A DNA stretch of 64,000 bases from Bryum argenteum (GCA_037043015.1 CM073324.1:24196097-24260096); one strand, 5' to 3'. Shown: positions 11,548 to 23,676, counted from the first letter of the stretch. A program made the numbers and translations. The notes: generated by a model from the sequence alone, not told the origin.

Positions 11548-12300
11548 ATGAAAAATTTACTTTGGCTAACTATGATTGTTCCTTTGACTGTGTCTGCAGG
11601 TTTTAGTGTTCCATTAATTCCTATGAAAGGAGACAATCTTATTCTATGGTACACCTTAGGTGTTTGTTCATTGGAATTTCTTTTAATTATTTATGTATTT
11701 TGGTATCATTTTCACTCTTGTAAACCATTTATTCATTAAAAAAAAGATTAGAATTGGATTAATTTCCTTGATTTTCATTGAAGAGTAGGAAGTGGTGGCT
11801 CTTCAGTTGGACTCATTTTATTAAAGGGATCCATTACTACTTTAGAACTTCAGCTATTAGGCTCGTTACTCGAATTCCTAGTTTATCTTACTTTTCAACG
11901 CTTGCAATGTATAGTAGTCAAGTAGGTTTATTTACTTCTCAAGATAATTTACTTTTCTATTTTATGTGGAAATTGAAATTAATTCTCATTTATTTACTTT
12001 TATGTATATGCGTTTGGGGATAAGGCGGTTTTACGCTGCTATAAAATTTATTTCACATACACCTTGTGGTTCCTGTTTGAAATTAAATAGGAGCGCTAAG
12101 TATGGGATTTTCTGATCTAATCAATTAACTTTAGATTTTCAATCTTTATCCAATAAATCATATCTTAGAAATCCGAAACAATTTTATATTCAAGGTCTTT
12201 TATTGCTTATGTTGTTAAAGTACCAATATTTCCTTGACATGCTTGGTTACCAGACAGTCATGGATAAGCACATTAGAGTACACGTATGGTTTTTCCCTAA
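11548..12300 (+). pseudogene. ndhD: Plastid ndhD 5' part in nuclear DNA (NUPT)
   Basis: This is the N-terminal third of the plastid NDH-complex subunit 4, a proton-pumping membrane subunit. Readable pieces include WYTLGVCSLEFLLIIYVFWY (first membrane helices), [29 protein letters not shown] and [19 protein letters not shown] last recognisable piece (YIQGLLLLMLLKYQYFLDML) corresponds to the family's stretch before the HTWLPD motif, which has decayed. Frameshifts and stops separate the pieces. The copy fades out near 12,300, well short of the full gene (about 500 codons), so the insertion is truncated or decayed at this end. The ATG at 11548 is placed as in plastid ndhD. It cannot encode a working subunit. 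Confidence 0.85.
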
Positions 12301-12909
12301 GGATGAAAGTTTTTCAATTTGGTGGATGAACAATTCTCCTTCCGCCGGCTCCCCTCCCCCTTTCAGAACCTCTCAAGCCAGGAACGCTCTTCCCTATTTC
12401 AAATAGGGTTGTCTATTTTCAAATTCCCACGGCTTTAGGGGTGCAGAAATCTCGTATTAGTCAAAATTCATTTAATTGATACTCTCTTTTGGACCAAAAT
12501 ATATATTCCCTCAAAATCTACTCACTGCCCATTGAAATCTGCTCACGGTATCCACATTCCTTTCACTGGAATGTGGATACCAACAACCAAGGTCTCACTT
12601 TTCAACCATTAGAGCAATTGAGAACATACATAAAATATAGAATTGAAATTCACATGACAATCAATTTAAAACAAAAAACATGATACATTCTGCCACAATC
12701 GGAAAAACTCTAAATGCTCTTGGCTCATCAATCGATTATCGTAGTAGAGAATTTTATGTTACAATAGAATCGAGTTTGTACTCTTTCTCTAGAATGTAAG
12801 TCATTAATACTGCACAATTCAGTACCAAGATGATGGCTACATAAATGTAATGACATTTGTACAAAAAGAATTCTAATTAATCTCTAACACTAATTTATAT
12901 AATAACCAC
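12301..12909. other. Possible organelle-derived flank, no gene
   Basis: Sequence just beyond the ndhD fragment includes a C-rich patch near 12,345-12,370, unlike the local AT-rich DNA, and the perfect hairpin at 12547-12581. It could be more organelle-derived DNA, but I recognise no organelle gene in it. Confidence 0.35.
12547..12581. repeat. Perfect 14-bp hairpin
   Basis: GGTATCCACATTCC (12547-12560), loop TTTCACT, and the exact reverse complement GGAATGTGGATACC (12568-12581). Such stem-loops are common after organelle genes, where they set RNA 3' ends, so this may be plastid-derived. It lies about 250 bp beyond the last recognisable ndhD sequence. Confidence 0.85.
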
Positions 12910-14477
12910 TTAAGCACGCCCCTTGTGCTGGCCACCGACTCCGTAGTTTCCTACCAGCCGATGATGATTGGTCAACTCTTTTCCTGCCACCAGGAAAAAG
13001 GCTGTATGCCTGTGCACATGAACAAAAAAAAAATTAGAACACATCAAGGCTTGTATGTGATTGTAGATTATGAAATGATTTTGAGAAAATGCATCCATTC
13101 TATGCACATTGTAGAATGATGTTCATACTTTCTCACAGTTTGATCGAAAACAAGCTCAGTCTGCAACAAGTTAGACTTGTAAATATGAAAATTTGCTCTA
13201 CTGGGACTTTTTACACTTTTTTGCTGTAATTTGGCATGATCTTCATCAATTCGCTACTCTTCATTGAAATGTTGACTCTATATGATAATTATCACATCTT
13301 ACTCATTTTCTGATAGTTCTCTATTCTTACTAGGCTGCAAAGTTTCAAAGTTCCTGCTCGATGATAGATTGGCAGTACATTGCAACTTTTTGAGAGTAAG
13401 AAGCTTTGACTTTCCATCATATAATTTCTAATTTGAAAGAAAGAGATACAAGCTTTACTTGACTTATTATAGAGAGAGTATTTGACAAACAAGAGCCCCA
13501 CTACTGCAATGAATCTCGAATACTCCCATAGTTATGATTGACGGAAGAAAAGGAGAGGGAGAGACTTATAGAATGCAATCAAGTGAGATTCAATCAAGGA
13601 ATGGAAGTAGGAAGAGTGTAATTATTATGTAAGCAGTGTGTGTGTGAGAGAAGTAATTACTTGAAGAAGTTGAAGAGGCGAGTCTTGGAATCGAAGTCGA
13701 TGTCTTCAGTTTGATCGAGAGCCGACTTCATGTGATACAACCAGCGCGCCGCGGCAGTTTCAGTGACGGGATACGGGCCATGTCTGGCAATAAGCGCCGA
13801 CTGGCCTTTCCGCTGCGCGTACAACGCCGGTCCACCCATCCTCTGAATGAAAAACTCGTACTGGTTCTGGATGGCTTCGTCTTTCGTTGCGTTTGCGAAG
13901 ATGCCCCGGAACCATTGCTGCTCATCACTGTACACACTGCTCCCCCACAATCACACTCATATCAGTACTCTCACTCACACAATCCCTGCACTCACACATA
14001 GTGTAACACTATCACTAGTAGGAGTTGCGTCCTAAAATTTTGACTGAATTGTAAAGGAGCAGAGTGACAAGGATGGGATGCAATAAAAATCATCATCATG
14101 TTCGTGCATGTAGTAGATTTTATGGATATAGAAGAAGGAAGACTACTGGAAGGGTCGCTAGAGTGCCTGCTTAATAGAACATTGTTAGTGTCTAGTACAA
14201 GTACATGATGTTCATCTCTTCAACAAATTCATTATGTTAGTAACTTCTTGAGCATTTTGTGCATGACTGTACAAGTTGGTTCTTGAGATTTTGAGCACGA
14301 TTACCCCTCTGAAACACAAACTGAGAGAAGCAGTACTCACTTGTTATAGAAGTTGGTGGAGAGCTGCACGAAAGTATCGAAACCAAGCCTATCGTACAAG
14401 TTGACATCGTCAATTGCATCCGCATCTTCTTGCCGAACGCCACTCATGCATGACGCTTGCCTCCGTAATGCCTGCAT
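12910..14477 (-). CDS. GLB3: Class 3 plant haemoglobin (truncated, 2-on-2 globin)
   Basis: Three exons, 14341-14477, 13661-13936 and 12910-13009, sum to 513 nt and give 170 residues with consistent phase. The protein is a plant truncated haemoglobin of the TrHb2 (group II) type, a small soluble haem protein thought to handle O2 and NO. Recognisable parts: [20 protein letters not shown], then [35 protein letters not shown], and ARHGPYPVT with the likely proximal haem ligand His98. Trp111 lies in ARWLYHM, the family's conserved G-helix Trp position, and the C-terminal helix is [12 protein letters not shown]. Length fits the family. Introns are GT-AG: donors GTGAGT and GTAATT, acceptors GAGCAG and GCACAG. 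I chose the ATG at 14477 because it gives the usual short N-terminus; the frame stays open further upstream, so a longer start is possible. Confidence 0.93.
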
Positions 14478-16923
14478 TCTTGCAGACGATCTACCCAACC
14501 CTCTAACTTGTCTGATCGAAGTCAAGAAGGCGTCTTTCTGATCCACAAACTCGTTTCCTGCTGGCAGTAGTATCGACCAACTCCAGACAGTCTCTAATAT
14601 ATGGCACCTGATCGATATGGAAAGTGGATTGAGTACGGTACGGAAACTGCCAGTGGAGTTTCGATGCATGGATGAATATAGACATGCAAGGAGCTTGGGA
14701 TGCAATCAGTAGAGTACGAGATTGAGGAATGTTGGGTGTGGTAGACATGTTTATGGATATTCTGACGGGGAGTACGAGACATGGATTCAGTCGCTGACTG
14801 AGAATTGGGTGGCGTGTGTGGAGATGGAGCGAAGGAATCGGGTAGCAGAGCGGTGTCCATGGACCGGCTGCTGTGCGCGGCGTCCGGCATAGGATGTGGC
14901 GGCTCGATCGGTGGCTTAAAAGGAACTTTTCGCGTTGCCAGGGCAGTCCAGGGCTCCCCTTTTTGAGATTTTACCCCCTTTTTCTCCTTGTCGGAGATCA
15001 TTAGGGCTCTCTTCTTCTTCATCGGTTTACATACTTCGGTGCTTTAGGGCATGGCCATTCCACAGTGAATAAGACCAATTCCGTGCGCTTTTGGGACTAT
15101 TGGGAGTTGCAGAGTGAGTTTCACAGTGAGCAAAGGGAAAGATCATGTACTTGAGTAAGGTGAGTACTTCACCCCGAAGAATCCTTGTGTTTTTGAGAGC
15201 TTGAAACCTCAAAAATTGCAATTTTTCTATCCTATGAACTCGAGTGGGTGTGAACTAAATTTCTTTACTTTGCTCTGCAAGATCTTATTCTCCAGCCTAA
15301 TTTTAGTTACTATTTCAAAAAATAACCATTGGATGTTTTTTATGTGCAAGATCATAACACCCAAAGTTTGTGAAAGTTTTTTTAGGCATTGTTGAGGAGA
15401 CATTGTCTCCATGGTGCAAAGGGAGACTTGAAGATTGTAATCCCAAATTTTTCCATCATGTTTTCTTCCATGTAGGTAATCAAGTTGGGTACGCTCAGTT
15501 AGATAATCACTCTGCAATTCAACAAATTTGCAATACATCAAATTTGCCAATAAGGTAATTACTATTATTTAAAAAAGTGAGATTATATAATTCAAAATAT
15601 TCATATCCAACTATAAGTCCATATTAAATAAAGTGGGATGATTTCAAGTAGCAAGGAGTGCTAAAGGATCAAATTGAACGGCTCAAGATACACATGTTAT
15701 GCATACTTGGGAAAATTTACCAATTTGTTTTTATGGTACAATTTATAATGCAGGTACATTTTTCTTTTTCTTCTTTTCATGGTATTCTACTTGCTGATTT
15801 TTGTAATTCCAAAAATTTCCAAATGCTATTGTGTACCTCTAGGTTAGTAGCCCTTAGAGTTGCAAGAGACCCAAATGGGTCAATTTGACCTACTCAAGCT
15901 ACCATTGATTCTATTCTTAGGGTATGAAGTTGAAACATTTTGCAAGATTGTGAAGTTTACCTATATCTTTTCACCAAGTTTACCTAAATCTTTCCACCAA
16001 GATCATTTATGCTTCAAGATTTACATTCTTCACGAGAAATTAACCCTCGAATTCAGGAGTGCAATCATGGCATGTTATAATCTGCTCAAGACCATAGTAT
16101 ATTTTCAGATTTACCCAAAATCTATCAAAATGAACAAATTCCAAACATTCACCAAAAATTGGGTTTCTGAGAGTTATGTTTTTCAAACATGTGAAGAGGG
16201 TTCTGAGGCATAATCTCATGGTTTTTAGTTTCATTAAAAGATTAATCTTCACATTACTTTTTCATTTTGGAAATTACCCCTTTGTATTTTGATTTAAATG
16301 AACCTCCATGTGATAAATCAAGCATTTCTTCAAGTTTTATACTCTCTACTTCTCATAAAAACACAATGACTTGCTAAAAATGGTTGATTTTTGTGATGGT
16401 CTAGATTACTCATTGATAAAATTGTAAATGGTTTGGATGGTTTAAGTTATTCATTGATATCAATTCTTGGTATTGTTATAAGACCGGTGTTTGAACTAAA
16501 TAATGGTGTTCATCTGAGATGGAGGGAGTAGGTGAAAATTGTGTAGAAGTATTCCCAACTCACCTAGGAACAAGATTTTGAAGAGATTCAAATCAACTAT
16601 ACTTCTAAGAATGGTTTTGTTGGGCCTCAAGACACTACTCACCCTTTCTTCAACATGGGAACAATTTTGTTTTCCCTCAAATATCAACAATATGATCTCA
16701 CAAATTGGTGAGAAATTTGAGAATGAGATTTGTTGCACATGAACATGTACAAGTTGGTTATTAAATTATACATCGAAATATATCAAAATGTGAACTCTCA
16801 CAATTCACTGAAAGAGGGTAGCTGAGAGTAAAGCATGCAAATGAAGCTTGAAACTTGAGCCATTATGGGGCCTGTGTCGACTTCGAGCAGTCCACCTTAT
16901 TTTACTTCACAAAGAAGTAACTC
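14478..16923. other. Intergenic region between haemoglobin and epsilon-tubulin
   Basis: This holds the presumed promoter and 5' leader of the haemoglobin gene (14478 to about 15,050) and the 3' flank of epsilon-tubulin. Open frames on both strands (for example 14594-15022, 15227-15550 and 15860-16213) show no family motif and overlap each other, so I do not call them. Confidence 0.5.
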
Positions 16924-19900
16924 CTACTGGAGCTCTGCTGTGACAGGTTGCAACCGCATTAGACGTTCAGGGGCTTTCGTTGCCTCCAAAGTTTCGTACT
17001 CCTCAATAAGATCTTCCAACATATCTATCAACACATGAAGTTCAGAAATTCTGAGCTCAAAAATGTTATCAGAGTCTTTCCAGTATATGATCATTAAATT
17101 GTTACTTCATTCTACAATATAAAACTCGAATCTGCTAAATGAATCACATCTTAAATTCTACTTCGACTTGCTATTGTGATTTCTAGTAGAAAGAAAACAC
17201 TGACGTAATGTAATGTACATTGTATTTCAACGTCACAACGCATTCCCCGCTAGTTTGATAACAAGATCTTTGTACGAAAGTATGAAGTAAATGAGAGAAC
17301 ATTTGTAATCTATCATGATAAAAGGACAATGTAAGAAGCAACACTTACTACTTGCAGTTTCGAACGAGGAAACATCCATGTATTCTGTATAATGATGCAC
17401 ATACACTTTTCGCTTATATAGTTGCTTGAAACTCTCCTTCATTCCTACAAATCGACTTCTGCATTGTGCTCAAAATCTTGATGCTTAGTAGACGAAGAAT
17501 GTTTCTATCCTACTTGGCTTGAGAATCACGATCGTTCACACTTAATTCAGACAGAGGCACCAATTGGCAATTGAATCATTCTGCACACAGAATACCTACA
17601 CAAGCGGATTCTGGTCGCAGAAAACAGACTTACCGTATGCATGTGTTGTTGGCCAAGCAAAGAAGAGAGCAAGGGCTGTGCACTGCGGGTTGACTGCACA
17701 GTCCTACTTTGAAACCTTCCACATTCCAATGCGCCTGTGGTGGAGAATCAGTTTCCGAGAATCACATATTCCAAAGTTTCATAATATTACAAATGGTTAG
17801 CTGACTGGTGGGCTAACCATGGTGAGCCGATTCTTCAGTCGAGCAACATTCTCTTGGAGATCAGAAATGGTGCAGACGTTTCCTCGCATGAGGAGTGCAC
17901 ATGCTAAGTAGGTCGAGCCGGTTGGATTCACTTTCATCAGCTGAGTCTCCCTTGAAAATACCTCTGTGAAGAGCTGTATCACCACAATGCAAAAATTCAA
18001 GGTGAACAAAACATCTTGCAAGGTTGTCATTTTCAGATAAGTTATAGTTTCTGAATGGAAGTATCTTCACAGACCCGATTGATTGCTCGCTGCTGATTTC
18101 CTGTTTGTACACCGCGGAAAAGCAGAATCAGAGACATATAACATTCTTAGAACAAGGGGAGCATATATATGAAATATGTACACAAGCCATTCTTCTCAAA
18201 GCTCAATATTGGATATAAGTTATGACAACTTCTTCAACACCACTCAATCACGGCTCACCAACATTCTGATGATTAAGAATCAGAAGGGATTCTGCGAATG
18301 TTTATTATGTTTGTTACAGTTTGACAACATTCTTCGATTCACATTATTGGATAGGGAATGAGACTGCACCGAATGGAGAAACAGGAGAACAAGGTGACAA
18401 GCTTGACGTAAGGTAATGAAGTCGTGGAAATGGCACCAAGTTCATGGTTATCTCGTTCAGATCAACTGCGTTTTAGCCATAAACAAAAATTCAGATAGCC
18501 ATGGTTTAGTCTTATCTGCTGAAGAGGGTATTAATACATGAATCCGGTTGCAATAATCGGGTTGAAAATCTACTCTGTCACCTGAAGCTAGTACAAGGAA
18601 CATAACCTGATATACCTCTTTTTTCAGTGTTTCCGTTCCTACAGGGTTTATGTCAGCATTACCGTTCAAAGGTCCCTCGAAGCGCATTGAACTGGTCAAA
18701 TGAAGCAGAAGATTTGAAGCGATGCTGTTCATTTCGTCAAATGGTTTTGTCACTTTTGGACTCCATCGTTCGGCAACAGGGTTTACTTTCTTCTTTGCGC
18801 CAGCCGCGTCCTTCTTTCTACACAATTTCAAATAGAGAAGAGTGAAACTTGCACATTTTTGACAAAGATTCTTCCCACAAATTTTGACAGACACTAAAAT
18901 TTCACGTGTTGCAAACTCCTCTATTTAAATGGCTTCACAAGGAAAGCGGTAGGAACCTGATGATGTCAAGCAGGGCCTGGTTTTCAACAGGTAGAACACA
19001 ATCGGCATGTTCAGTCAGTGCAACTGTCGATAGAAGACTGCATACGAAGTAACTGTTAGGGAACAATCACACCATGAAAACAAAGGTAGTGCTGATCTAT
19101 CTTGCACTACATAATATTTGCGGTAGCGAGTCAGATTTTCAATGTATTAGACGTTCAAAACAGGTCAGACATAGTAAGCTAAAAAACCAGACTTGAAGCT
19201 CTACTTTTTCATTTCAAGGTGTCGAAGATAGATGATTCACAACAGATTGATACATCCTCCACAGCAAACATAGGGCATAATCAGTTTAATCAGATGATAG
19301 TGCAAAAGAGGACCTGTTGTAGGGGGAGGTAATGACGTCGTCATCTGCAGACGGGAAAATGCTTTGTGTAAAGCGATAAACCTCAGGGTATGCGTCCTGC
19401 AAAGGTCAAAAATAAACTATGAAGATAGCTTGTACAGAAAAGAATCTCCTCGTACTTAAGTCATGCAACTCTGGCCACGGTCCTTCAAGGTTGCGGCACC
19501 TTAGCTGCGAGCAATTTATGTGACGGCTAAGCCACTGGATCACTCACATGGAGTAACTCCAGAATGTAGCTCCCAACACCAGATCCGGTGCCACCCCCAA
19601 TTGAGTGCATCATCACGAAAGTTTGAAGGGACTCACACGATTCGGCCTGCAAAAGGAACCCATGTTTCAAATCCTTTGCTTTACGAGTAACCCATATTGT
19701 GCCATGCTCCACAATTCTAGCTCAGGCCAGACATTCGCGTAATTTGGAGGGATATATATTTAAATTCAAGAAAGTCTTAAACAACTCTTAAAAGAGAAGA
19801 AATCCATGTACATGGCCGTGGCATGAAAGTGCAAAATGAAGCTACATACCTCGCCCCTAATCTTCTCAAGAATGGCATCTGAGAACTGCGGTCCATACAC

Positions 19901-21076
19901 TTCATGTGCTTGTGCCCTGATGATTCCAAACATTTTCAATTGTCAATTGTGAATTTCTAGGATTTGCTTCACTCACCGAGAAAATGAAAATTACGACTAT
20001 AGCATCTCGAAATGCTGGTATTTTGAGCACTCTAAGTAGCTTCAAACGTCTTAATAGCTTTAAACGTGTTCAAGGCTAATAGAATGACGTGCTTGGGTAT
20101 TACACCAGTTGTTGCCGGACCCAGAGGCGCCTGTAATGTACTGTTTCCTGTCAAACAACTCTGCTAGAGATCCCTGGAGATTCAATGCAAGTGACAATGT
20201 GATTATACATGAGGTTATCTTTTTATGAGTACGTTATTCACGATTCTGAGGTATTGATAGTCGATAGGTGCTTGATAAAATCCCTTATCCATTTATGCTA
20301 CCCTAAACATCACCTTGTGTTGAATATTGTGAGACAAGGTACAAACACTATACTACTTTGATTGCTCTTCTAAAAAGTGGAGTGTATCATTCATGGGTAA
20401 TTTTCTTCGGATAGTTATCGAGCTAAGCTGAATGAGCAAATGGAAGAAAGCTTCTAACACCTTGAGGAGCTGGTTGACGACGCTCTCCTCCATATCTATC
20501 AGCACTGCCCTGGCCTGGAGAGAAAATCACAAACCTTAGAAGCGGAATAGCAGCTCGAATGACTGAAATCAGATTGGATAGCAGAAGGGCTGCCTCACCT
20601 TTAAGAAGTGAATTGGATTGTTGCCATCGCCTACAGATAGCTCCCGAGGTGGCGAGTATCGTCTGTCCACATTATGAAAAAAACTGGACACGAAGAAGCT
20701 GCTGTCAAGATTTGCAAGAATCATCATGGCCGCACTCGATAGAGAATTTGCAGCGTACTAGCGCCTCACCCAGAACGCTCAAAGCATTGGACTCGTAGGC
20801 TCTTGAGCTTACCTGCTTAAAGCGTGATCAAAGACCATGTCAGGGTTACATGACGCGTGCTCCCTCAATGCCATATCCCAGAACCGGCATCCGATCTGCA
20901 CACAGGATTGTTAACGTCTAATGTATCGAATCCTACTCTGACCTAATTCAAATTAGTCTTTTAACACAACGTTTACGTAAATAAAAAATCATACTGCAAA
21001 AGAAAGGAGATCAAATTTGAACACGTACCTGATTTCCACATTGGCCTACTTGCAGCGTAATAATTTCTCGCGGCAT
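16924..21076 (-). CDS. TUBE1: Epsilon-tubulin
   Basis: A tubulin of centrioles and basal bodies, needed for triplet microtubules. Fifteen exons are traced on the minus strand: 21029-21076, 20813-20895, 20599-20683, 20461-20514, 20106-20173, 19850-19916, 19548-19646, 19314-19396, 18957-19037, 18663-18817, about 18383-18465, 17818-17973, 17634-17734, 17349-17458 and 16924-17024. All join in phase except one unresolved junction, giving about 457 residues. Key pieces: QVGQCGNQ and [14 protein letters not shown] (N-terminus), [35 protein letters not shown] (GTP phosphate loop), [70 protein letters not shown] and [15 protein letters not shown]. The family's insertion after RWSPKV is retained. Oddity: the roughly 13-16 residues ending in PPRRLDQ, expected between exons 11 and 12, were not found, and the exon 11 donor is uncertain. 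The 5' part lies inside a duplicated segment. Confidence 0.92.
17115..17518. repeat. Source copy of the exon duplicated at 9358-9775
   Basis: Colinear with 9358-9775 in the same orientation, including intron sequence on both sides of the epsilon-tubulin exon at 17349-17458. This copy keeps the open frame and joins in phase to its neighbours, so it is the functional one. Confidence 0.85.
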
Positions 21077-22666
21077 TTTGACACCACGTACATCAGAGCA
21101 GCTGAGGTAATGGAGGAGAACCCAAAGAAGTTTAAGCGAAAGAGGTAGCTGAACACAGAGTTAAGTGTGATACTCTTCTCTCCCAGCAGGACCGCCCGTA
21201 AGTCTAGAGCTTCAGCCTTAGACTGTGTCCACAATCCTGCAAAGTACCTTACCTCTGCGCCAAGAAGATCAATGAAAGGGCACCAGTTCTCAAGTTCCCA
21301 CCAAGCAATTCTTGGGCTTCCACGACCCCAGCAATCAAGTCATAAGATCAATTTCCACAGAGTTTCTCGTTTCAAAAATTAACAGATTCGATATTCCCAC
21401 AGCAATCAGATATTTAAAGCTCATGACGATGTATCTATTCATCAAACAATTTATTCTCGATTGAAATCTTAATTGGAACCATAGTCTTACATCAATTTTC
21501 CTAAATTTAGGGAGTTAACACTTGAACACACACTTACGATTCTATCACCTGTTGTGCTCTAGAACCCTTCATGAGCTCCAACCAACAATTCTATGATAAT
21601 ACACAGAACATTTTATTAAATATCAGAAGGACCTGGTAGACTATGGGCGCTTGAACAGAAGCATCAGCTTATATATGAGAAAATCAGAGGAATAAGGTAA
21701 GATTTGTGCTAAGCCCGCTGGTTTCATAGTATTCATGAGAACGAACCATGGATATGATTCGTTGATAGTGCCTCAGCGGCGATTTCAAGGGAGTAATGTA
21801 AGGTGCGGCAATCGTGGCAAGGGTTTCGGAAGGATCTTGTTACTCGCTGGCCATTACTTTTTGTTTTCTATAAGTGATGACAAAATGCTGCTGCTAGTCG
21901 AAAGAAGATGCAAAACATTGCCAGGACAAGCATATCAAGAGGGACGCGTCTGCGATCCAATTGCAAGCTTCGATTGAACTGGGAAGAGGTTCATACGAAA
22001 GCATGGCCAGCGTCGTCTAAGCGCTTGCAATCACACTGTGGACAAGCACTTCGATTATTGAGGCAAGCCAAGCTGCGCCCCGAATCCAAGCAAGTTGCCT
22101 TATTAGTGTCACAAAAGAAAGCGATGGAGATTTAAGCATTCAGTACGTACAGTAGAGAGTTCGTCCAGTATACCCAAACAACGGTTTTCAATATCTTCTT
22201 CTTTGGCACCACAAAACCCCTGGTCGAAGTCCAAAGCCAAAAATTATATGGGAACGATAACAGCAGCAATCTGCATAGCAAACGGACAATTACAGTCATC
22301 CAATGAATCCATAAATCCGGAATCAGCTCAATTGTAAGTGCAAGTGGAGTTGTTTAATGGGGTCAGCCGGATGAAGGTTATGATACGTACGGCAACGATC
22401 GATCTAGGTTCGGAATCGTAATAAGAACATGATGTCATCCAGTACCGACTCAGATGATACTCAGATACAGAGTACATCCTGGTATCACTAGAATGGACTT
22501 TTGAAACACGCAATAGCTAGGTTAATAGCGGATAAGATCCACCCACCTGCGGACGTTGACTGATAAGCACAATGAAATTGCCCAAGAAAGTAATTGCTAA
22601 TTGAACTCAAGCAGCACGAACCAGAACCGGACGAAGTGAGCAGCTGATTGAACTACAATTTAAGGC
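20424..22666. repeat. Segmental duplication, copy A
   Basis: Colinear with 25832-27596 in the same orientation, with several indels. From left to right it contains epsilon-tubulin exons 4 to 1 (the functional 5' end of that gene), the intergenic spacer, and a dead copy of the 3' end of the ABCG transporter. The match starts near TAAGCTGAATGA and ends near GATTGAACTrCAATTT. Copy B lacks the part matching about 20,790-21,260. Confidence 0.9.
21840..22666 (-). pseudogene. Duplicated 3' end of the ABCG transporter, dead
   Basis: This matches the last exons of the ABCG gene at 26790-27596. It still shows FLGNFIVLISQRPQV near 22,550 and the C-terminal KVMAS followed by a stop at 21840-21842. The exon that begins IAAVIVPI hits an in-frame TAA immediately, where the functional copy reads IIIGFW. 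There is no nucleotide-binding domain or start. It is a leftover of the tandem duplication, ending at the junction with the GC-rich island. Confidence 0.85.
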
Positions 22667-23181
22667 TACGTTATTCCCCGGCGGGCAGCGGCATGCGCGG
22701 GCAGCAGGGGCGCCACCCCCCCAGGTGGGATTCGCTTCATGCTGCGGGTCGCCCGCCTCGCATGCACACGCCCTGCACGCAACCCCGACGCTTGCCCGCG
22801 AGCAGGCCATGAGATCTCCCCACGCCACTGTCGCCCCTGCCTCTGCCTACCTCGCCGTGAGATCCCCGCCATTGCTGGGCCATCGCAGCCGCTGAGTCAC
22901 CTCCCACTGCGCTCACTATGTAGCTTGCTTGCGTGCGTGCCCAGGCCGGGCGCCCTGTGCTGCAAGTGGTCGCACACCCTCCCTCCCCCCTCTTGCCTCT
23001 CTCCCCCGGTTTTTCACATATTGCCCGAGCAACTCCTGCCATCCCTCGCACTGTTTGTATCTGTCAGCGACTACGATCCCTGCGCTGTCTCGCGGAACTC
23101 CGATCGTGGGTCCGTGTGCAAGTCCTCGAGCTGGGCACGTGCACGTCACAGTATGGGGCAAATTGCCTGGCAGCTTGAGTA
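22667..23181. other. GC- and CpG-rich stretch at the duplication junction
   Basis: Base composition changes sharply at the end of copy A, from AT-rich to clearly GC-rich, and stays so through the neighbouring gene. Overlapping open frames on both strands here are Arg-, Ala- and Pro-rich, as expected from the composition alone, so I do not call a gene. Confidence 0.55.
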
Positions 23182-23676
23182 TCAATTCCCCTGAATAGTG
23201 GCTTTTTTTACGAACTGCTGCAATTCGGCAACCGATTGAACTCCGGGAGCAGGTGAGAGATGGGAAAATGGGGTGGGCGTGAGCTGTTCCTGTAGAGCGA
23301 GATCGTAGTTGCTGCAGAGTTCTTTTACAATCGGAGTCGTGCTATTTGTGTGGCGGTGTCGATGGGCCCCATCGGAATGATCAGATTTGTGCCCGTCGTC
23401 TTGAATTGTAGAAATCGAAGTTGTGGTAGTTGATGTCAACGAAGAGTCCATTTCCTTGCTGCCCAGAAAAAACCTGGACAAGAGACTTCTTCCAGAAGAT
23501 TTGATGTCTGTCGAGTCTGGATCGTAGAAGCAGATGAATTTCACGTTCTGATTAAGTCCTGACAGGTGCGAATTGACAGCTCGGGACCAATCTTGCATGT
23601 TGAGATGGCGTATCTGCAAGCCGCAACCGCTTGTGTAAGATTGCACCTGACGCTTACATATTGCCTCATCAATCAT
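23182..23676 (-). CDS. Hypothetical protein, 164 aa
   Basis: An uninterrupted frame from an ATG at 23676 to a stop at 23182. I do not recognise it. The N-terminal half looks like real protein (LQIRHLNMQDWSRAVNSHLS, then NVKFICFYDPDSTDIKSSGR, then SLLSRFFLGSKEM). The middle is Ser/Thr/His-rich and probably disordered, and the end is helical (QSVAELQQFVKKA). It is divergent from the N-demethylase-like gene, with about 590 bp between the two starts, which could be a shared promoter. It may be one exon of a larger gene or a chance frame in GC-rich DNA. Confidence 0.4.
   Translation of the reverse strand: MIDEAICKRQVQSYTSGCGLQIRHLNMQDWSRAVNSHLSGLNQNVKFICFYDPDSTDIKSSGRSLLSRFFLGSKEMDSSLTSTTTTSISTIQDDGHKSDHSDGAHRHRHTNSTTPIVKELCSNYDLALQEQLTPTPFSHLSPAPGVQSVAELQQFVKKATIQGN

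Noticed and set aside
11548-12023. Functional ndhD or a plastid contig
   Set aside because: psaC and ndhD both carry frameshifts and stops, and the flanks are spliced nuclear genes.
14594-15022. 142-codon frame as an N-terminal extension of the haemoglobin
   Set aside because: It is in a different frame from exon 1 and contains no targeting or globin motif. The family starts close to the ATG at 14477.
16924-21076. Gamma- or alpha-tubulin
   Set aside because: The N-terminal 16 residues resemble gamma-tubulin, but REHA, the LYKRK-HHY C-terminus, the [10 protein letters not shown] stretch and the [10 protein letters not shown] motif fit epsilon-tubulin.
22607-23198. Several overlapping frames of 60-150 codons on both strands
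   Set aside because: The DNA is GC-rich, so stops are rare by chance. The products are Arg-, Ala- and Pro-rich with no motif, and they overlap one another.
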